DNA of 64,000 nucleotides from Rhizobium sp. 16-449-1b (GTDB lineage Bacteria > Pseudomonadota > Alphaproteobacteria > Rhizobiales > Rhizobiaceae). Location: the NCBI RefSeq assembly GCF_017741935.1, contig NZ_JAGHMH010000026.1:62001-126000 (forward strand), given 5' to 3'. A program made the translations under genes and the position numbers. How positions within the stretch are numbered: position 1 is the stretch's first letter; every line of letters begins with the position of its first letter. This document shows, piece after piece, positions 43,100 through 52,342 of the stretch. The notes below the pieces were generated by a model. The model had not been told where the DNA came from and searched no databases. It saw only the letters and a program-made list of their open reading frames with translations.

Positions 43100-44614
43100 A
43101 TGGCATCGTTTGAAGATAATCTGGCCAAGTCCAGGGCCTATCTGAAGAAGTTCGAAGGCGGCGTGAAGAACCGCATCGGCGGAGAGGATGTCGACGCTCT
43201 CGACGGCTCGACCTTCGAGACCATCTCGCCGGTGGATCTCGGTGTTCTGGCCAAGGTCGCGCGCGGCAAGGCCCAGGATGTGGATCTCGCAGCAAAGGCG
43301 GCGAAGGCCGCATTCGCCGAATGGGCCGCAATGCCGGGGGATGCCCGTAAGAAGCTGATGCACAGGATCGCCGACGCGGTCGAGGCGCGGGCGGAAGAGA
43401 TCGCCTTCGTCGAGTGCATGGATACCGGACAATCGCTAAAATTCATGGCCAAGGCGGCGCTCCGCGGTGCGGAGAACTTCCGCTTCTTCGCCGATCGCGC
43501 CCCGGAAGCGCGCGACGGCAAGTCATTGCGGGCGCCCGGGCAGGTGAACGTGACCACCCGCGTGCCGATCGGCCCGGTGGGTATCATCACCCCCTGGAAC
43601 ACCCCGTTCATGCTGTCGACCTGGAAGATCGCGCCGGCGCTTGCCGCCGGGTGCACCATCGTCCACAAGCCGGCCGAGTTTTCGCCGTTGACGGCGCGCC
43701 TTCTCGTGGAAATCGCGGAAGAGGCGGGGCTGCCCAAGGGCGTCTGGAACCTCGTCAACGGCTTCGGCGAGGATGCCGGCAAGGCGTTGACCGAGCATCC
43801 GCTGATCAAGGCGATCGGTTTCGTCGGTGAGAGCCGCACCGGCTCGATGATTATGAAGCAGGGTGCCGACACGCTGAAGCGGGTGCATTTCGAGCTCGGC
43901 GGCAAGAACCCGGTCGTGGTCTTTGCCGACGCCGACCTGGAACGCGCCGCCGACGCGGCCGTCTTCATGATCTATTCGCTGAACGGCGAACGCTGCACGT
44001 CCTCATCGCGACTGCTGGTCGAGGAGAAGATCTACGACCAATTCACCGCCATGGTCGCGGAGAAGGCCAAACGGATCAAGGTCGGCCATCCGCTCGATCC
44101 GCAGACGGTCATAGGGCCGCTGATCCATCCCGTGCACGAGAAGAAGGTGCTGGAATACATCGAGATCGGCAAGTCGGAAGGGGCCAAGGTCGCGGCCGGC
44201 GGGGAGAAGTTCGATGGTCCCGGCGGCGGCTGCTATGTCTCCCCGACGCTGTTTACCGGCGCCAACAACCAGATGCGCATCGCGCAGGAGGAAATCTTCG
44301 GCCCGGTGCTGACCGCGATCCCCTTCCGCGATGAGGACGGGGCCCTGTCGCTCGCCAACGACGTCCAATACGGCCTGACCGGCTATCTCTGGACATCCGA
44401 CGTCACGCGGGCCTTCCGCTTCACCGAACATCTCGAGGCCGGGATGATCTGGGTGAATTCGGAAAACGTCCGGCACCTGCCGACGCCATTCGGTGGCGTG
44501 AAGAATTCCGGGATCGGCCGCGACGGCGGCGACTGGTCCTTCGATTTCTACATGGAAACCAAGAACATCGCTTTCGCCACCAAGCCACACGCAATTCAGA
44601 AGCTCGGCGGCTGA
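43100..44614 (+). CDS. hpaE: 5-carboxymethyl-2-hydroxymuconate semialdehyde dehydrogenase
   Basis: 504 residues. Aldehyde dehydrogenase with the general base Glu265 in VHFELGGKNPVV and the catalytic Cys299 in NGERCTSSSRLL; the hpaE-type C-terminus reads DGGDWSFDFYMETKNIAFA. It oxidises the ring-cleavage product of homoprotocatechuate to the dicarboxylic acid with NAD+. AAGGAGA lies before the ATG. Position between hpaF and hpaD supports the assignment over other aldehyde dehydrogenases. Confidence 0.92.
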   Translation: MASFEDNLAKSRAYLKKFEGGVKNRIGGEDVDALDGSTFETISPVDLGVLAKVARGKAQDVDLAAKAAKAAFAEWAAMPGDARKKLMHRIADAVEARAEEIAFVECMDTGQSLKFMAKAALRGAENFRFFADRAPEARDGKSLRAPGQVNVTTRVPIGPVGIITPWNTPFMLSTWKIAPALAAGCTIVHKPAEFSPLTARLLVEIAEEAGLPKGVWNLVNGFGEDAGKALTEHPLIKAIGFVGESRTGSMIMKQGADTLKRVHFELGGKNPVVVFADADLERAADAAVFMIYSLNGERCTSSSRLLVEEKIYDQFTAMVAEKAKRIKVGHPLDPQTVIGPLIHPVHEKKVLEYIEIGKSEGAKVAAGGEKFDGPGGGCYVSPTLFTGANNQMRIAQEEIFGPVLTAIPFRDEDGALSLANDVQYGLTGYLWTSDVTRAFRFTEHLEAGMIWVNSENVRHLPTPFGGVKNSGIGRDGGDWSFDFYMETKNIAFATKPHAIQKLGG

Positions 44615-44673
44615 ATTTCCCACGACACGATCGACGTCCTACGGCGCCAACCCTAGGACGGAGGAGGTACATC

Positions 44674-45654
44674 ATGGCACTACCGGAACCCAATCTCTAC
44701 CCGCCCTTCAACATCGTGCGCCTGAGCCACGTGGAATTCGGCGTGACGGATCTCGCCCGTTCGCGAGCCTTCTATGTCGACACGCTCGGCCTGCAGGTGA
44801 CCGACGAGACGTCGGATGCGATCTATCTGCGTGCGATGGAAGAACGTGGCCACCATTGCATCGTCCTGCGCAAGTCCGACAAGGCAGAGGCGCGGGATCT
44901 CGGCTTCAAGGTCTATGACGAAGCCGACTTGGAGAAGGCGGCGCGCTTCTTCGACGGCAAGGGGCTCGGCGTCGAATGGGTCGAGCGACCTTACCAGGCG
45001 CGCACCTTCCGCACCCGCGACCCGCTGGGCACGCCGCTGGAATTCTACGCCAAGATGGACCGGCTGCCGCCGATCCATCAGAAATACGCGCTCTATCGCG
45101 GCGTCAAGCCGCTGCGCATCGACCACTTCAACTGCTTCTCGCCGAACGTCGATGAAAGTGTGGCCTTCTACAACGAGATCGGCTTCCGGGTCACCGAGTA
45201 CACCGCCGATGAAGAGACGGGTCGTCTCTGGGCCGCCTGGACACACCGCAAGGGCGGCGTGCACGACATCGCTTTCACCAATGGCAGGGGTCCCCGTCTG
45301 CATCACACGGCTTTCTGGGTTCCGACGCCGCTCAACATCATCGACCTGCTCGACTTGATGTCGACCACCGGCTGGGTCGCCAATATCGAGCGTGGTCCGG
45401 GCCGCCACGGCATCTCGAACGCCTTCTTCCTCTACATCCTCGATCCGGACGGTCACCGCATCGAGATCTATTGCTCGGATTACCAGACCGTGGATCCCGA
45501 TCTGGAGCCGATCAAGTGGGACCTGAAGGATCCGCAGCGACAGACGCTTTGGGGTGCGCCGGCGCCGCGCTCCTGGTTCGAACACGGGAGCCTGTTTGCA
45601 GGAGCGGCAGTCCGTGAGTCCGACCTCAAGGCGCAGCCGATCATCGCGCCCTGA
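44674..45654 (+). CDS. hpaD: Homoprotocatechuate (3,4-dihydroxyphenylacetate) 2,3-dioxygenase
   Basis: 326 residues, type I (vicinal oxygen chelate) extradiol dioxygenase. Metal ligands at positions expected for the Fe/Mn enzymes: His151 in RIDHFNCFSPN, His210 in RLHHTAFW, Glu264 in DPDGHRIEIYCSD; the acid-base His197 is in GGVHDIAF. It opens the catechol ring of 3,4-dihydroxyphenylacetate. This is the Brevibacterium/Arthrobacter type, not the LigB-like type of enteric HpaD. GGAGGAGG precedes the ATG. Confidence 0.92.
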   Translation: MALPEPNLYPPFNIVRLSHVEFGVTDLARSRAFYVDTLGLQVTDETSDAIYLRAMEERGHHCIVLRKSDKAEARDLGFKVYDEADLEKAARFFDGKGLGVEWVERPYQARTFRTRDPLGTPLEFYAKMDRLPPIHQKYALYRGVKPLRIDHFNCFSPNVDESVAFYNEIGFRVTEYTADEETGRLWAAWTHRKGGVHDIAFTNGRGPRLHHTAFWVPTPLNIIDLLDLMSTTGWVANIERGPGRHGISNAFFLYILDPDGHRIEIYCSDYQTVDPDLEPIKWDLKDPQRQTLWGAPAPRSWFEHGSLFAGAAVRESDLKAQPIIAP

Positions 45655-45720
45655 CCTCATCCCTTAGGGGGCAGCACGGTACAGGTGCTGCCCGTCCGAT
45701 CCTCTCAGCAAGGCCAGTTC

Positions 45721-47175
45721 ATGCAGCTCAAGGACCCGACACTCTTCCGCCAGGCCGCCCTCGTCGGGGGTGACTGGATCGAGGCCGATCCGGCCAATTC
45801 CATCGCGGTGGACAATCCCGCCACCGGTGAGATCATCGGGCGCGTGCCCAATCTCGGCGCAGAGGAAACTCGTTCTGCGATCGAGGCGGCCAGAACGGCG
45901 CAGGTCGAATGGGCGTGCCGCACTGCCAAGGAACGAAGTGTCATCCTGCGCCGCTGGTACGAGCTGGTCATGGCCAGTCAGGACGATCTCGGACGGATCC
46001 TGACCCTCGAACAGGGCAAACCCCTCGCCGAAGCCAAGGGTGAAATCGCCTATGGTGCCTCCTTCATCGAGTGGTTCGCCGAGGAAGCGCGGCGGCTCTA
46101 CGGCGATATCGTCCCAGGCCACCAGAAGGACAAGCGCATCCTGATCATGAAGCAGCCGATCGGCGTGGTCGCTGCCATCACACCGTGGAATTTCCCGAAT
46201 GCGATGATAACCCGCAAGGCGGGCCCCGCCTTTGCCGCCGGTTGCGCCATGGTTCTGAAGCCCGCCTCGCAGACACCATTCTCGGCCATTGCGCTCGCGA
46301 TCCTCGCCGAACGCGCCGGCTTACCGAAGGGGCTGTTCAGCGTGCTCACCGGTTCTGCCCGTGTGATCGGTGCCGAACTGACGTCGAGCCCTGTCGTGCG
46401 TAAGTTGACCTTTACCGGCTCCACCGAAGTGGGGGCGGAGCTCTACAGGCAGTCGGCGCCAACCATCAAGAAACTGGGGCTGGAACTCGGCGGCAATGCG
46501 CGGTTCATCGTATTCGACGACGCCGATCTCGATGCGGCGGTCGAGGGTGCGCTAATCGCGAAATTCCGCAACAACGGCCAGACCTGCGTCTGCGCCAACC
46601 GGATCTATGTCCAGGATCGCGTCTATAACACCTTTGCCGAAAAGCTCGCAAGCGCGGTGGACCGGTTGAAGACCGGCAACGGTTTCGACGAGGGTGTTAC
46701 ACTCGGCCCATTGATCGACGGCAATGCACTCGCCAAGCTCGAGGAACATGTCGCGGACGCGTGCGGGCAGGGCGGCCGGCTCCTGGCCGGCGGCCGGCGC
46801 CACCAACTCGGTGGCCACTTCTACGAGGCAACCGTCATCGCCGACGTCACGCCGATGATGATGGTCGCGAGGGAGGAAACCTTCGGGCCGCTCGCCCCCC
46901 TGTTCCGGTTCAAGGACGAGGCGGATGTTATCGCCCAGGCGAACGACACCGAATTTGGGCTCGCTTCCTATTTCTACGCCAAGGATCTCGCGCGCGTGTT
47001 CCGTGTCGCCGAGGCTCTGGAGTATGGGATGGTCGGCGTCAACACGGGGCTGATCTCGACAGCGGAAGCCCCCTTTGGCGGTGTGAAGCTCTCGGGCCTC
47101 GGACGCGAGGGGTCGCGCTACGGCATCGAGGAATTCACCGAAATCAAGTATGTCTGCCTTGGCGGCGTCGAGTGA
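45721..47175 (+). CDS. gabD: Succinate-semialdehyde dehydrogenase
   Basis: 484 residues. GabD-type features: LTLEQGKPLAEAKGEI, PWNFPNAMITRKAGPA, LELGGNARFIVFDDADLD and the catalytic Cys in NNGQTCVCANRIYVQ. It oxidises succinate semialdehyde, released by the HpaI aldolase at the end of this pathway, to succinate. Start 45721 chosen for a family-like N-terminus; 45685 is open. Stop is 11 bp before the next start. Confidence 0.88.
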   Translation: MQLKDPTLFRQAALVGGDWIEADPANSIAVDNPATGEIIGRVPNLGAEETRSAIEAARTAQVEWACRTAKERSVILRRWYELVMASQDDLGRILTLEQGKPLAEAKGEIAYGASFIEWFAEEARRLYGDIVPGHQKDKRILIMKQPIGVVAAITPWNFPNAMITRKAGPAFAAGCAMVLKPASQTPFSAIALAILAERAGLPKGLFSVLTGSARVIGAELTSSPVVRKLTFTGSTEVGAELYRQSAPTIKKLGLELGGNARFIVFDDADLDAAVEGALIAKFRNNGQTCVCANRIYVQDRVYNTFAEKLASAVDRLKTGNGFDEGVTLGPLIDGNALAKLEEHVADACGQGGRLLAGGRRHQLGGHFYEATVIADVTPMMMVAREETFGPLAPLFRFKDEADVIAQANDTEFGLASYFYAKDLARVFRVAEALEYGMVGVNTGLISTAEAPFGGVKLSGLGREGSRYGIEEFTEIKYVCLGGVE

Positions 47176-47186
47176 GGAGCACGTCC

Positions 47187-48059
47187 ATGTCCCATCCCCG
47201 TTTCCTGAGCTTCAGCACCTCCACCGGCGGCCGAGGCTTCGGTCTTGTCGTCGCGGGCGGCATCGTCGATCTTTCCATGAGGTATGCCGGACAGTATCCG
47301 ACACTGCGCGAGGTCGTTGCCGACGGAGCGCTCGCAACGCTTGCGGAGCGGCATGCAGGAGACAAACCGGACATGGCGCTGGCTGATGTTTCGTTCGAGA
47401 TACCGATTCCTGCACCGGAGAAACTGATCTGCGTCGGCGTCAATTTCCCGGACCGCAACGAGGAATACAAGGACGGGCAGGCCGCCCCCGCCAATCCCTC
47501 GCTCTTCATTCGCTTTTCCCGGTCCTTTACCGGTCACGACCATCCGCTGATCCGTCCGCCGGAAAGCCCACAACTCGACTACGAGGGCGAGATCGTCATC
47601 GTCATCGGCAAGGGTGGCCGACGGATCGCGGAACGGGACGCCCTCAATCACATCGCGGGGTTGACCTTGTGCAATGAGGGTACGATCCGCGACTGGGTGC
47701 GGCACGCCAAGTTCAACGTGACCCAGGGGAAGAACTTCGACCGGAGCGGGTCGATCGGGCCATGGCTCGTTCCGTTCGTGGACGAGAGCCAGATCGCCGA
47801 CATCAAGCTGGAGACCCGGGTCAATGGCGAGGTTCGCCAGAGCGACCGCACCAGCCGGATGATCTTCTCCTTCCGCAAAATCATCAATTATATCTCGACC
47901 TTCACCACTCTAGTGCCCGGCGATGTGATCGTCTGCGGCACGCCGACCGGGGCCGGTGCCCGCTTCGACCCGCCCATCTGGCTCAAGCCTGGCGACGTCG
48001 TCGAGATCGAGGCGGATGGACTGGGCGTCCTGAGAAACACGATCGATGACGAGGTCTGA
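47187..48059 (+). CDS. hpaG: Fumarylacetoacetate hydrolase-family enzyme, HpaG-type decarboxylase/isomerase
   Basis: 290 residues with a single FAH domain: CVGVNFPDRNEEYKDG, SPQLDYEGEIVIVIGKGGRR (metal-binding acidic residues), IRDWVRHAKFNVTQGKNFD and GTPTGAGARFDPPIWLKPGD. In the homoprotocatechuate pathway HpaG decarboxylates 5-oxopent-3-ene-1,2,5-tricarboxylate and isomerises the product. Enteric HpaG has two fused FAH domains; here only one copy is present. GAGGAG precedes ATG 47187. Next gene starts 1 bp after its stop. Confidence 0.85.
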   Translation: MSHPRFLSFSTSTGGRGFGLVVAGGIVDLSMRYAGQYPTLREVVADGALATLAERHAGDKPDMALADVSFEIPIPAPEKLICVGVNFPDRNEEYKDGQAAPANPSLFIRFSRSFTGHDHPLIRPPESPQLDYEGEIVIVIGKGGRRIAERDALNHIAGLTLCNEGTIRDWVRHAKFNVTQGKNFDRSGSIGPWLVPFVDESQIADIKLETRVNGEVRQSDRTSRMIFSFRKIINYISTFTTLVPGDVIVCGTPTGAGARFDPPIWLKPGDVVEIEADGLGVLRNTIDDEV

Positions 48060-48060
48060 C

Positions 48061-48864
48061 ATGCTGACAAAAGACGAGATCGAAGCCGCTGCCGCCAAGC
48101 TCGATGAGGCCGAGCGCACACGGGTTCAGACTGGGTTGCTGTCACTTGCACATCCAGGAATCGATATGGATGACGCCTATGCCATCCAGGCGTCCTGGGT
48201 AAAGCGGAAGGTTGCCGCCGGGCGCAAGGTCATCGGCTGGAAGATCGGGCTGACCTCCAAGGCCATGCAGTATGCCCTTAATATCGACATCCCGGATTCA
48301 GGCGTCCTCTTCGACCACATGGTCTTCGAGGATGGTGCCACAGTTCCGAAGGATCGCTTCATCCAGCCGCGCATCGAAGCAGAGATTGCCTTCGTCATGA
48401 AGGCGCCGCTGAAGGGACCGGGGATCACCGTCTTCGATGTGCTGAACGCCACCGACTACGTTACGCCTGCACTGGAGATCCTCGATACGCGCATTCTCCG
48501 GGCGGATCCGGAAACGAAGAAGCCGCGGACGGTGTTCGACACGATTTCCGACAATGCCGCCAATGCGGGGATCGTCACCGGTGGGCGCGCGGTCAGACCG
48601 GATGCTCTCGACATGCGATGGATGGGCGCGATCGTCAGCCGCAATGCCGAAGTCGAGGAGACTGGGCTCGGCGCGGGCGTGCTCAATCAGCCGGCCCGCG
48701 GGGTTGCATGGCTCGCCAACCGGCTGGCCCAGTATGGTGACGGCATCGAGGCGGGGCAGATCGTACTTGCCGGCTCGTTCATCCGACCCGTCGAGGCTCG
48801 GCACGGAGATACGATCGTCGGCGATTTCGGTCCCTACGGAACCGTCAGCCTGTTTTTTGAATGA
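48061..48864 (+). CDS. hpaH: 2-oxo-hept-3-ene-1,7-dioate hydratase
   Basis: 267 residues, the standard HpaH length, in the FAH/MhpD hydratase group: YAIQASWVKRKVAAGRKVIG, WKIGLTSKAMQYALNI, IEAEIAFVM and GSFIRPVEARHGDTI. It adds water to the dienoate to give 4-hydroxy-2-oxoheptanedioate. Start 1 bp after the hpaG stop. Confidence 0.92.
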   Translation: MLTKDEIEAAAAKLDEAERTRVQTGLLSLAHPGIDMDDAYAIQASWVKRKVAAGRKVIGWKIGLTSKAMQYALNIDIPDSGVLFDHMVFEDGATVPKDRFIQPRIEAEIAFVMKAPLKGPGITVFDVLNATDYVTPALEILDTRILRADPETKKPRTVFDTISDNAANAGIVTGGRAVRPDALDMRWMGAIVSRNAEVEETGLGAGVLNQPARGVAWLANRLAQYGDGIEAGQIVLAGSFIRPVEARHGDTIVGDFGPYGTVSLFFE

Positions 48865-48917
48865 GCCTACCAAGTCGGACGAATCTCGTCCGACCCGACT
48901 ATGAAGAGGAAGCCGTG

Positions 48918-49724
48918 ATGCCTGCACCCGTCAACACCTTCAAGCGTGGATTGAAAGAGGGCCGCCTCCAGATCGGCTTGTGGCAGGCTCTCGGAAGCCC
49001 GAACGCTGTCGAGATCTGTGCCGGCGCCGGCTACGACTGGCTATTGCTGGACGCCGAGCACGGGCCGAGTGACGTACCACGTCTGGCCGAGCAGTTGCGC
49101 GCAATGCGCGGTTCGCCCTCGCATGCAATCATTCGACCGCCCATCGGTGAGACCTGGGTCATCAAGCAGATGCTGGACATTGGCGCGCAGACCGTACTCG
49201 TCCCCATGGTGCACGATGCGGGACTTGCCGCCGAGATGGTCAAGGCCGTGCGTTATCCGCCCCAAGGCATCCGCGGCGTCGGCGCGGCGCTGGCGCGTGC
49301 CTCGGACTTCAACCGTATCGGCGACTATCTGCAGACGGCGAACGACGAGATCTGCCTCCTGGTGCAGGTGGAGAGCTGTGTCGCGATCGACAATCTCGAT
49401 GCGATCTGTGCTGTCGAGGGTGTGGATGGTGTCTTCATCGGACCCTCCGATCTGGCCGCAGACATGGGTTACCTGGGGCGGCCGGGAGCTTCAGAAGTCC
49501 AGGAGGTCGTGGAGCAATCCATCGGGCGGATCCTCGCTGCTGGCAAAGCCGCCGGGATTCTGATCGGGGATCTCGGACTCGCGAAACGCTACTGCGAGTT
49601 CGGGGCGACATTCGTGGGGATCGGCAACGACGTGGGATTGCTTGGCAATGCCTCCGCTCGATTGCTCAAGGATTTCAAGGATGCAAAGCCGACGCAGCCA
49701 ACGGCGGGCGCGAAAGTCTACTGA
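48918..49724 (+). CDS. hpaI: 4-hydroxy-2-oxoheptanedioate aldolase
   Basis: 268 residues, class II HpcH/HpaI aldolase. Catalytic His48 in LLLDAEHGPSD, Arg73 in AIIRPPIG, metal ligands Glu152 in VQVESCVAI and Asp178 in FIGPSDLAADMGY. It cleaves to pyruvate and succinate semialdehyde; gabD in the same operon handles the latter. AGAGGAA before ATG 48918. Confidence 0.93.
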   Translation: MPAPVNTFKRGLKEGRLQIGLWQALGSPNAVEICAGAGYDWLLLDAEHGPSDVPRLAEQLRAMRGSPSHAIIRPPIGETWVIKQMLDIGAQTVLVPMVHDAGLAAEMVKAVRYPPQGIRGVGAALARASDFNRIGDYLQTANDEICLLVQVESCVAIDNLDAICAVEGVDGVFIGPSDLAADMGYLGRPGASEVQEVVEQSIGRILAAGKAAGILIGDLGLAKRYCEFGATFVGIGNDVGLLGNASARLLKDFKDAKPTQPTAGAKVY

Positions 49725-49744
49725 CTACGCCGGGGATCTGAACC

Positions 49745-49765
49745 CGGGAATTTGACAAATTCCCG
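49745..49765. repeat. 21-bp palindrome after hpaI
   Basis: CGGGAATTTG-A-CAAATTCCCG pairs perfectly over ten bases with a one-base centre. No T-run follows, so it is more likely an operator than a terminator. A second motif TTAACATG just after it (49771-49778) resembles half of the HpaR palindrome. The site lies between hpaI and an AraC gene. Confidence 0.65.
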
Positions 49766-49816
49766 ATTTGTTAACATGATCAGTAATTAGGTCGCCGGCT
49801 TTGGGAGGAGACGGGC

Positions 49817-50773
49817 ATGCACTTGGCGAGCTTGGGACGTTGCGTTCCCACGCAGTGGGTGACGCGCGAGTTCGACGCATGGACGTCGGACCTGAAATCC
49901 ATATGCGGCCATTTCAATCCCAGCCGATACGACGGGTCGAACGTTGTGCGTGGTAGTGCCGCGCTGTCTCACGCCGCCGGGATAGAACTTGCGCAGGTGG
50001 CGAACGACCTCGACTACATCCGCCGTGATCCTGACGACATCCGGGCCGATCAGGGCGACAACCTGTTCCTACTGCTGCAACTGGAAGGGTCCTGCGGCGT
50101 CGAGCAGTCCGGCCGTCAGGAGCAGCTCCATCCGGGCGAATGCATCCTTGTCGATTCAACAAGGCCGTCGATCTTCTATTTTGGCGGCTCGTTTTCAAAT
50201 CACCTGTCCGTGCACCTGCCCAGGCAGATGCTGCTGTCGGACAGGGCCGTTCGGATTTCGGTGACAAGGAAGATTAGGGCGGACGATCCGATGTCGATAA
50301 TGCTCGGCGCGCTCGTCGCCAAGATGATAAGCACGGCAAGCGACGACAACCGGGCGCCGCATCTGAGGGAATTGCTGTTCAACACAACGCGACAGGCCTT
50401 CGCGACCGATCCGGGCGAAGAGTTCTTCGTGCGTGGCGACAGCGGCACGGGAAGGCTCGAGGTCGTCCAGGTGCTGATCGACGAGAACCTGACCGAGGAG
50501 TACCTGACGCCGCAATGGCTCGCCAACCGCGTGGGCGTCTCGCTGAGAACCCTTCAGGAGGATCTCAGCTCCCAGGGCATGACGGTGACGGGCATGATCA
50601 AGCTCAAGCGCCTGCATCTCGCCCGGGCGAGACTCGAAAGACTGCGGGGCGCGCATCATCCTGGTGCCATCGCGGACGTCGCATACTCGGTCGGCTTCAA
50701 CGACATTTCCTACTTCAATCGCAGCTTCCGCAAGCTGTTCGACTGCTCGCCCAAGGATGTGGTAACGTCCTGA
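49817..50773 (+). CDS. AraC-family transcriptional regulator
   Basis: 318 residues. An N-terminal AraC-binding-like sensor domain (QLEGSCGVEQSGRQEQLHPG, FGGSFSNHLSVHLP) and a C-terminal double HTH: LTPQWLANRVGVSLRTLQED and IADVAYSVGFNDISYFNRSF. GGGAGGAG precedes the ATG. It stands between the hpa operon and the aldehyde/alcohol dehydrogenase genes in the same direction, so it probably activates one of them in response to the aromatic substrate. Confidence 0.87.
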   Translation: MHLASLGRCVPTQWVTREFDAWTSDLKSICGHFNPSRYDGSNVVRGSAALSHAAGIELAQVANDLDYIRRDPDDIRADQGDNLFLLLQLEGSCGVEQSGRQEQLHPGECILVDSTRPSIFYFGGSFSNHLSVHLPRQMLLSDRAVRISVTRKIRADDPMSIMLGALVAKMISTASDDNRAPHLRELLFNTTRQAFATDPGEEFFVRGDSGTGRLEVVQVLIDENLTEEYLTPQWLANRVGVSLRTLQEDLSSQGMTVTGMIKLKRLHLARARLERLRGAHHPGAIADVAYSVGFNDISYFNRSFRKLFDCSPKDVVTS

Positions 50774-50877
50774 AGCGGGTGTCGCGCTTTTGTCCAATTC
50801 ATGCCGCGCCGTGATCCAAGAATTACCGACGGCCATCGGCTAATATCCTCTCATCGCATTGCATGGGAGGATGTATC

Positions 50878-52284
50878 ATGAAGGAATTCACGCTTGTCAT
50901 CGACGGCAAGCCGGTTTCGACTGCACGTCACAGAGAGGTCAGAAATCCCTCTTCCGGCACAGTCGTCGGCATGTCGCCGCTAGCCACCAACGACGACCTG
51001 AACACTGCCGTAGCTGCCGCAAAGTCGGCATTTCCGGCGTGGGCTGCTCGGCCCTCCTCCGAGCGCGCCGCGCTCTGCGCCCGTGTGGCGGAAACGATCG
51101 AGGCGAATGCGGAGGAAATGGCGCGGCTTCTGACGCTGGAGCAGGGCAAGCCGCTCAACGGGCTCGGCTCGCGCTTCGAAATCGGTGGGGCCGTTGCCTG
51201 GACCCGTCATACGGCTTCCCTAGACCTGCCGGTCGAAGTGGTCCAGGACGGACCGGAAGGTCGGGTGGAATTGCATCGCAAGCCGATCGGTGTCGTTGGC
51301 GCCATAACGCCTTGGAACTGGCCGGTCATGATCGCCTGCTGGCATATCATCCCGGCCATCCGCACCGGCAATACGGTGGTCATCAAGCCGTCGCCGAATA
51401 CGCCGCTTACGACCATCCGTCTGGTGGAACTGATGAACGAGGTGCTGCCGGCCGGTGTCGTCAACGTCATCGCCGACGACAACGATCTGGGCGCGGCGCT
51501 CACGTCGCATCCAGATGTTGCCAAGATCACTTTCACCGGATCGACCCCCACGGGGCGCCGCGTGATGGCGTCCGCTGCCGATACACTGAAGCGCCTGACG
51601 CTCGAACTGGGCGGCAACGATGCCGGCATCGTTCTTCCCGATGCCGATCCCAAGGCGATCGCCGAGGGCCTTTTCTGGGGTGCCTTCATCAACGGCGGCC
51701 AGACCTGCGCCTGCCTGAAGCGCCTTTACGTCCATGACAGCATCTATGACGCGGTGTGTGACGCGCTCGCGACCTATGCTTCCGCCATTAAGGTCGGTGA
51801 TGGCTTGGTGGAGGACGTGGTTCTCGGGCCGCTGCAGAATGCAGCACAGCTCGGCATCGTCTCGGCACTCGTCGAGGAAGCGGTCGCCAGGGGCGGTCGG
51901 GTATTGACGGGGGGTGCGCCGCAGGGCGGACCGGGGTACTTTTACCCCGTGACCCTGGTCGCCGACGTCGATCACGGTGCCCAACTCGTTGACCTGGAGC
52001 AGTTCGGTCCGGCCCTGCCGATCATCCGTTACCACGACATCGAGGAGGCGATCGCCAAGGCCAACGACAATCCCAGCGGTCTTGGCGGCTCCGTCTGGTC
52101 GAAAGATGTCTCTAAGGCAAAGCAGGTCGCGGCGCGGCTCGAATGCGGCTCGGTCTGGATCAACAAGCATGGTGCAATCCAGCCCAATGCACCGTTTGGA
52201 GGCGTGAAGCAGTCCGGGATCGGGGTCGAATTCGGGGTCGACGGACTGAAGGAATTCACCACCATCCAGACAGTGTTCTCCTGA
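50878..52284 (+). CDS. NAD(P)-dependent aldehyde dehydrogenase
   Basis: 468 residues. PWNWPVMIACWHIIPAIRTG, the general base Glu in LTLELGGNDAGI, and the catalytic Cys277 in NGGQTCACLKRLYV. GGGAGGAT before ATG 50878 is strong; an in-frame ATG at 50863 overlaps that site. The next gene is a GMC-type alcohol dehydrogenase, so the pair can oxidise a primary alcohol to an acid. Next to a homoprotocatechuate operon, an arylacetaldehyde such as 3,4-dihydroxyphenylacetaldehyde is the inferred substrate. Betaine-aldehyde-type activity cannot be excluded by sequence. Confidence 0.83.
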   Translation: MKEFTLVIDGKPVSTARHREVRNPSSGTVVGMSPLATNDDLNTAVAAAKSAFPAWAARPSSERAALCARVAETIEANAEEMARLLTLEQGKPLNGLGSRFEIGGAVAWTRHTASLDLPVEVVQDGPEGRVELHRKPIGVVGAITPWNWPVMIACWHIIPAIRTGNTVVIKPSPNTPLTTIRLVELMNEVLPAGVVNVIADDNDLGAALTSHPDVAKITFTGSTPTGRRVMASAADTLKRLTLELGGNDAGIVLPDADPKAIAEGLFWGAFINGGQTCACLKRLYVHDSIYDAVCDALATYASAIKVGDGLVEDVVLGPLQNAAQLGIVSALVEEAVARGGRVLTGGAPQGGPGYFYPVTLVADVDHGAQLVDLEQFGPALPIIRYHDIEEAIAKANDNPSGLGGSVWSKDVSKAKQVAARLECGSVWINKHGAIQPNAPFGGVKQSGIGVEFGVDGLKEFTTIQTVFS

Positions 52285-52342
52285 ACGGTTCGTCAGGCTT
52301 TATTCAAGGCGCGGATGTTTCGACACCGCGCGGGAGGCTCAA

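Noticed and set aside
44680..45660. 326-residue minus-strand frame exactly opposite hpaD
   Set aside because: Antisense shadow of a clear dioxygenase gene; no domain, and low-complexity composition.
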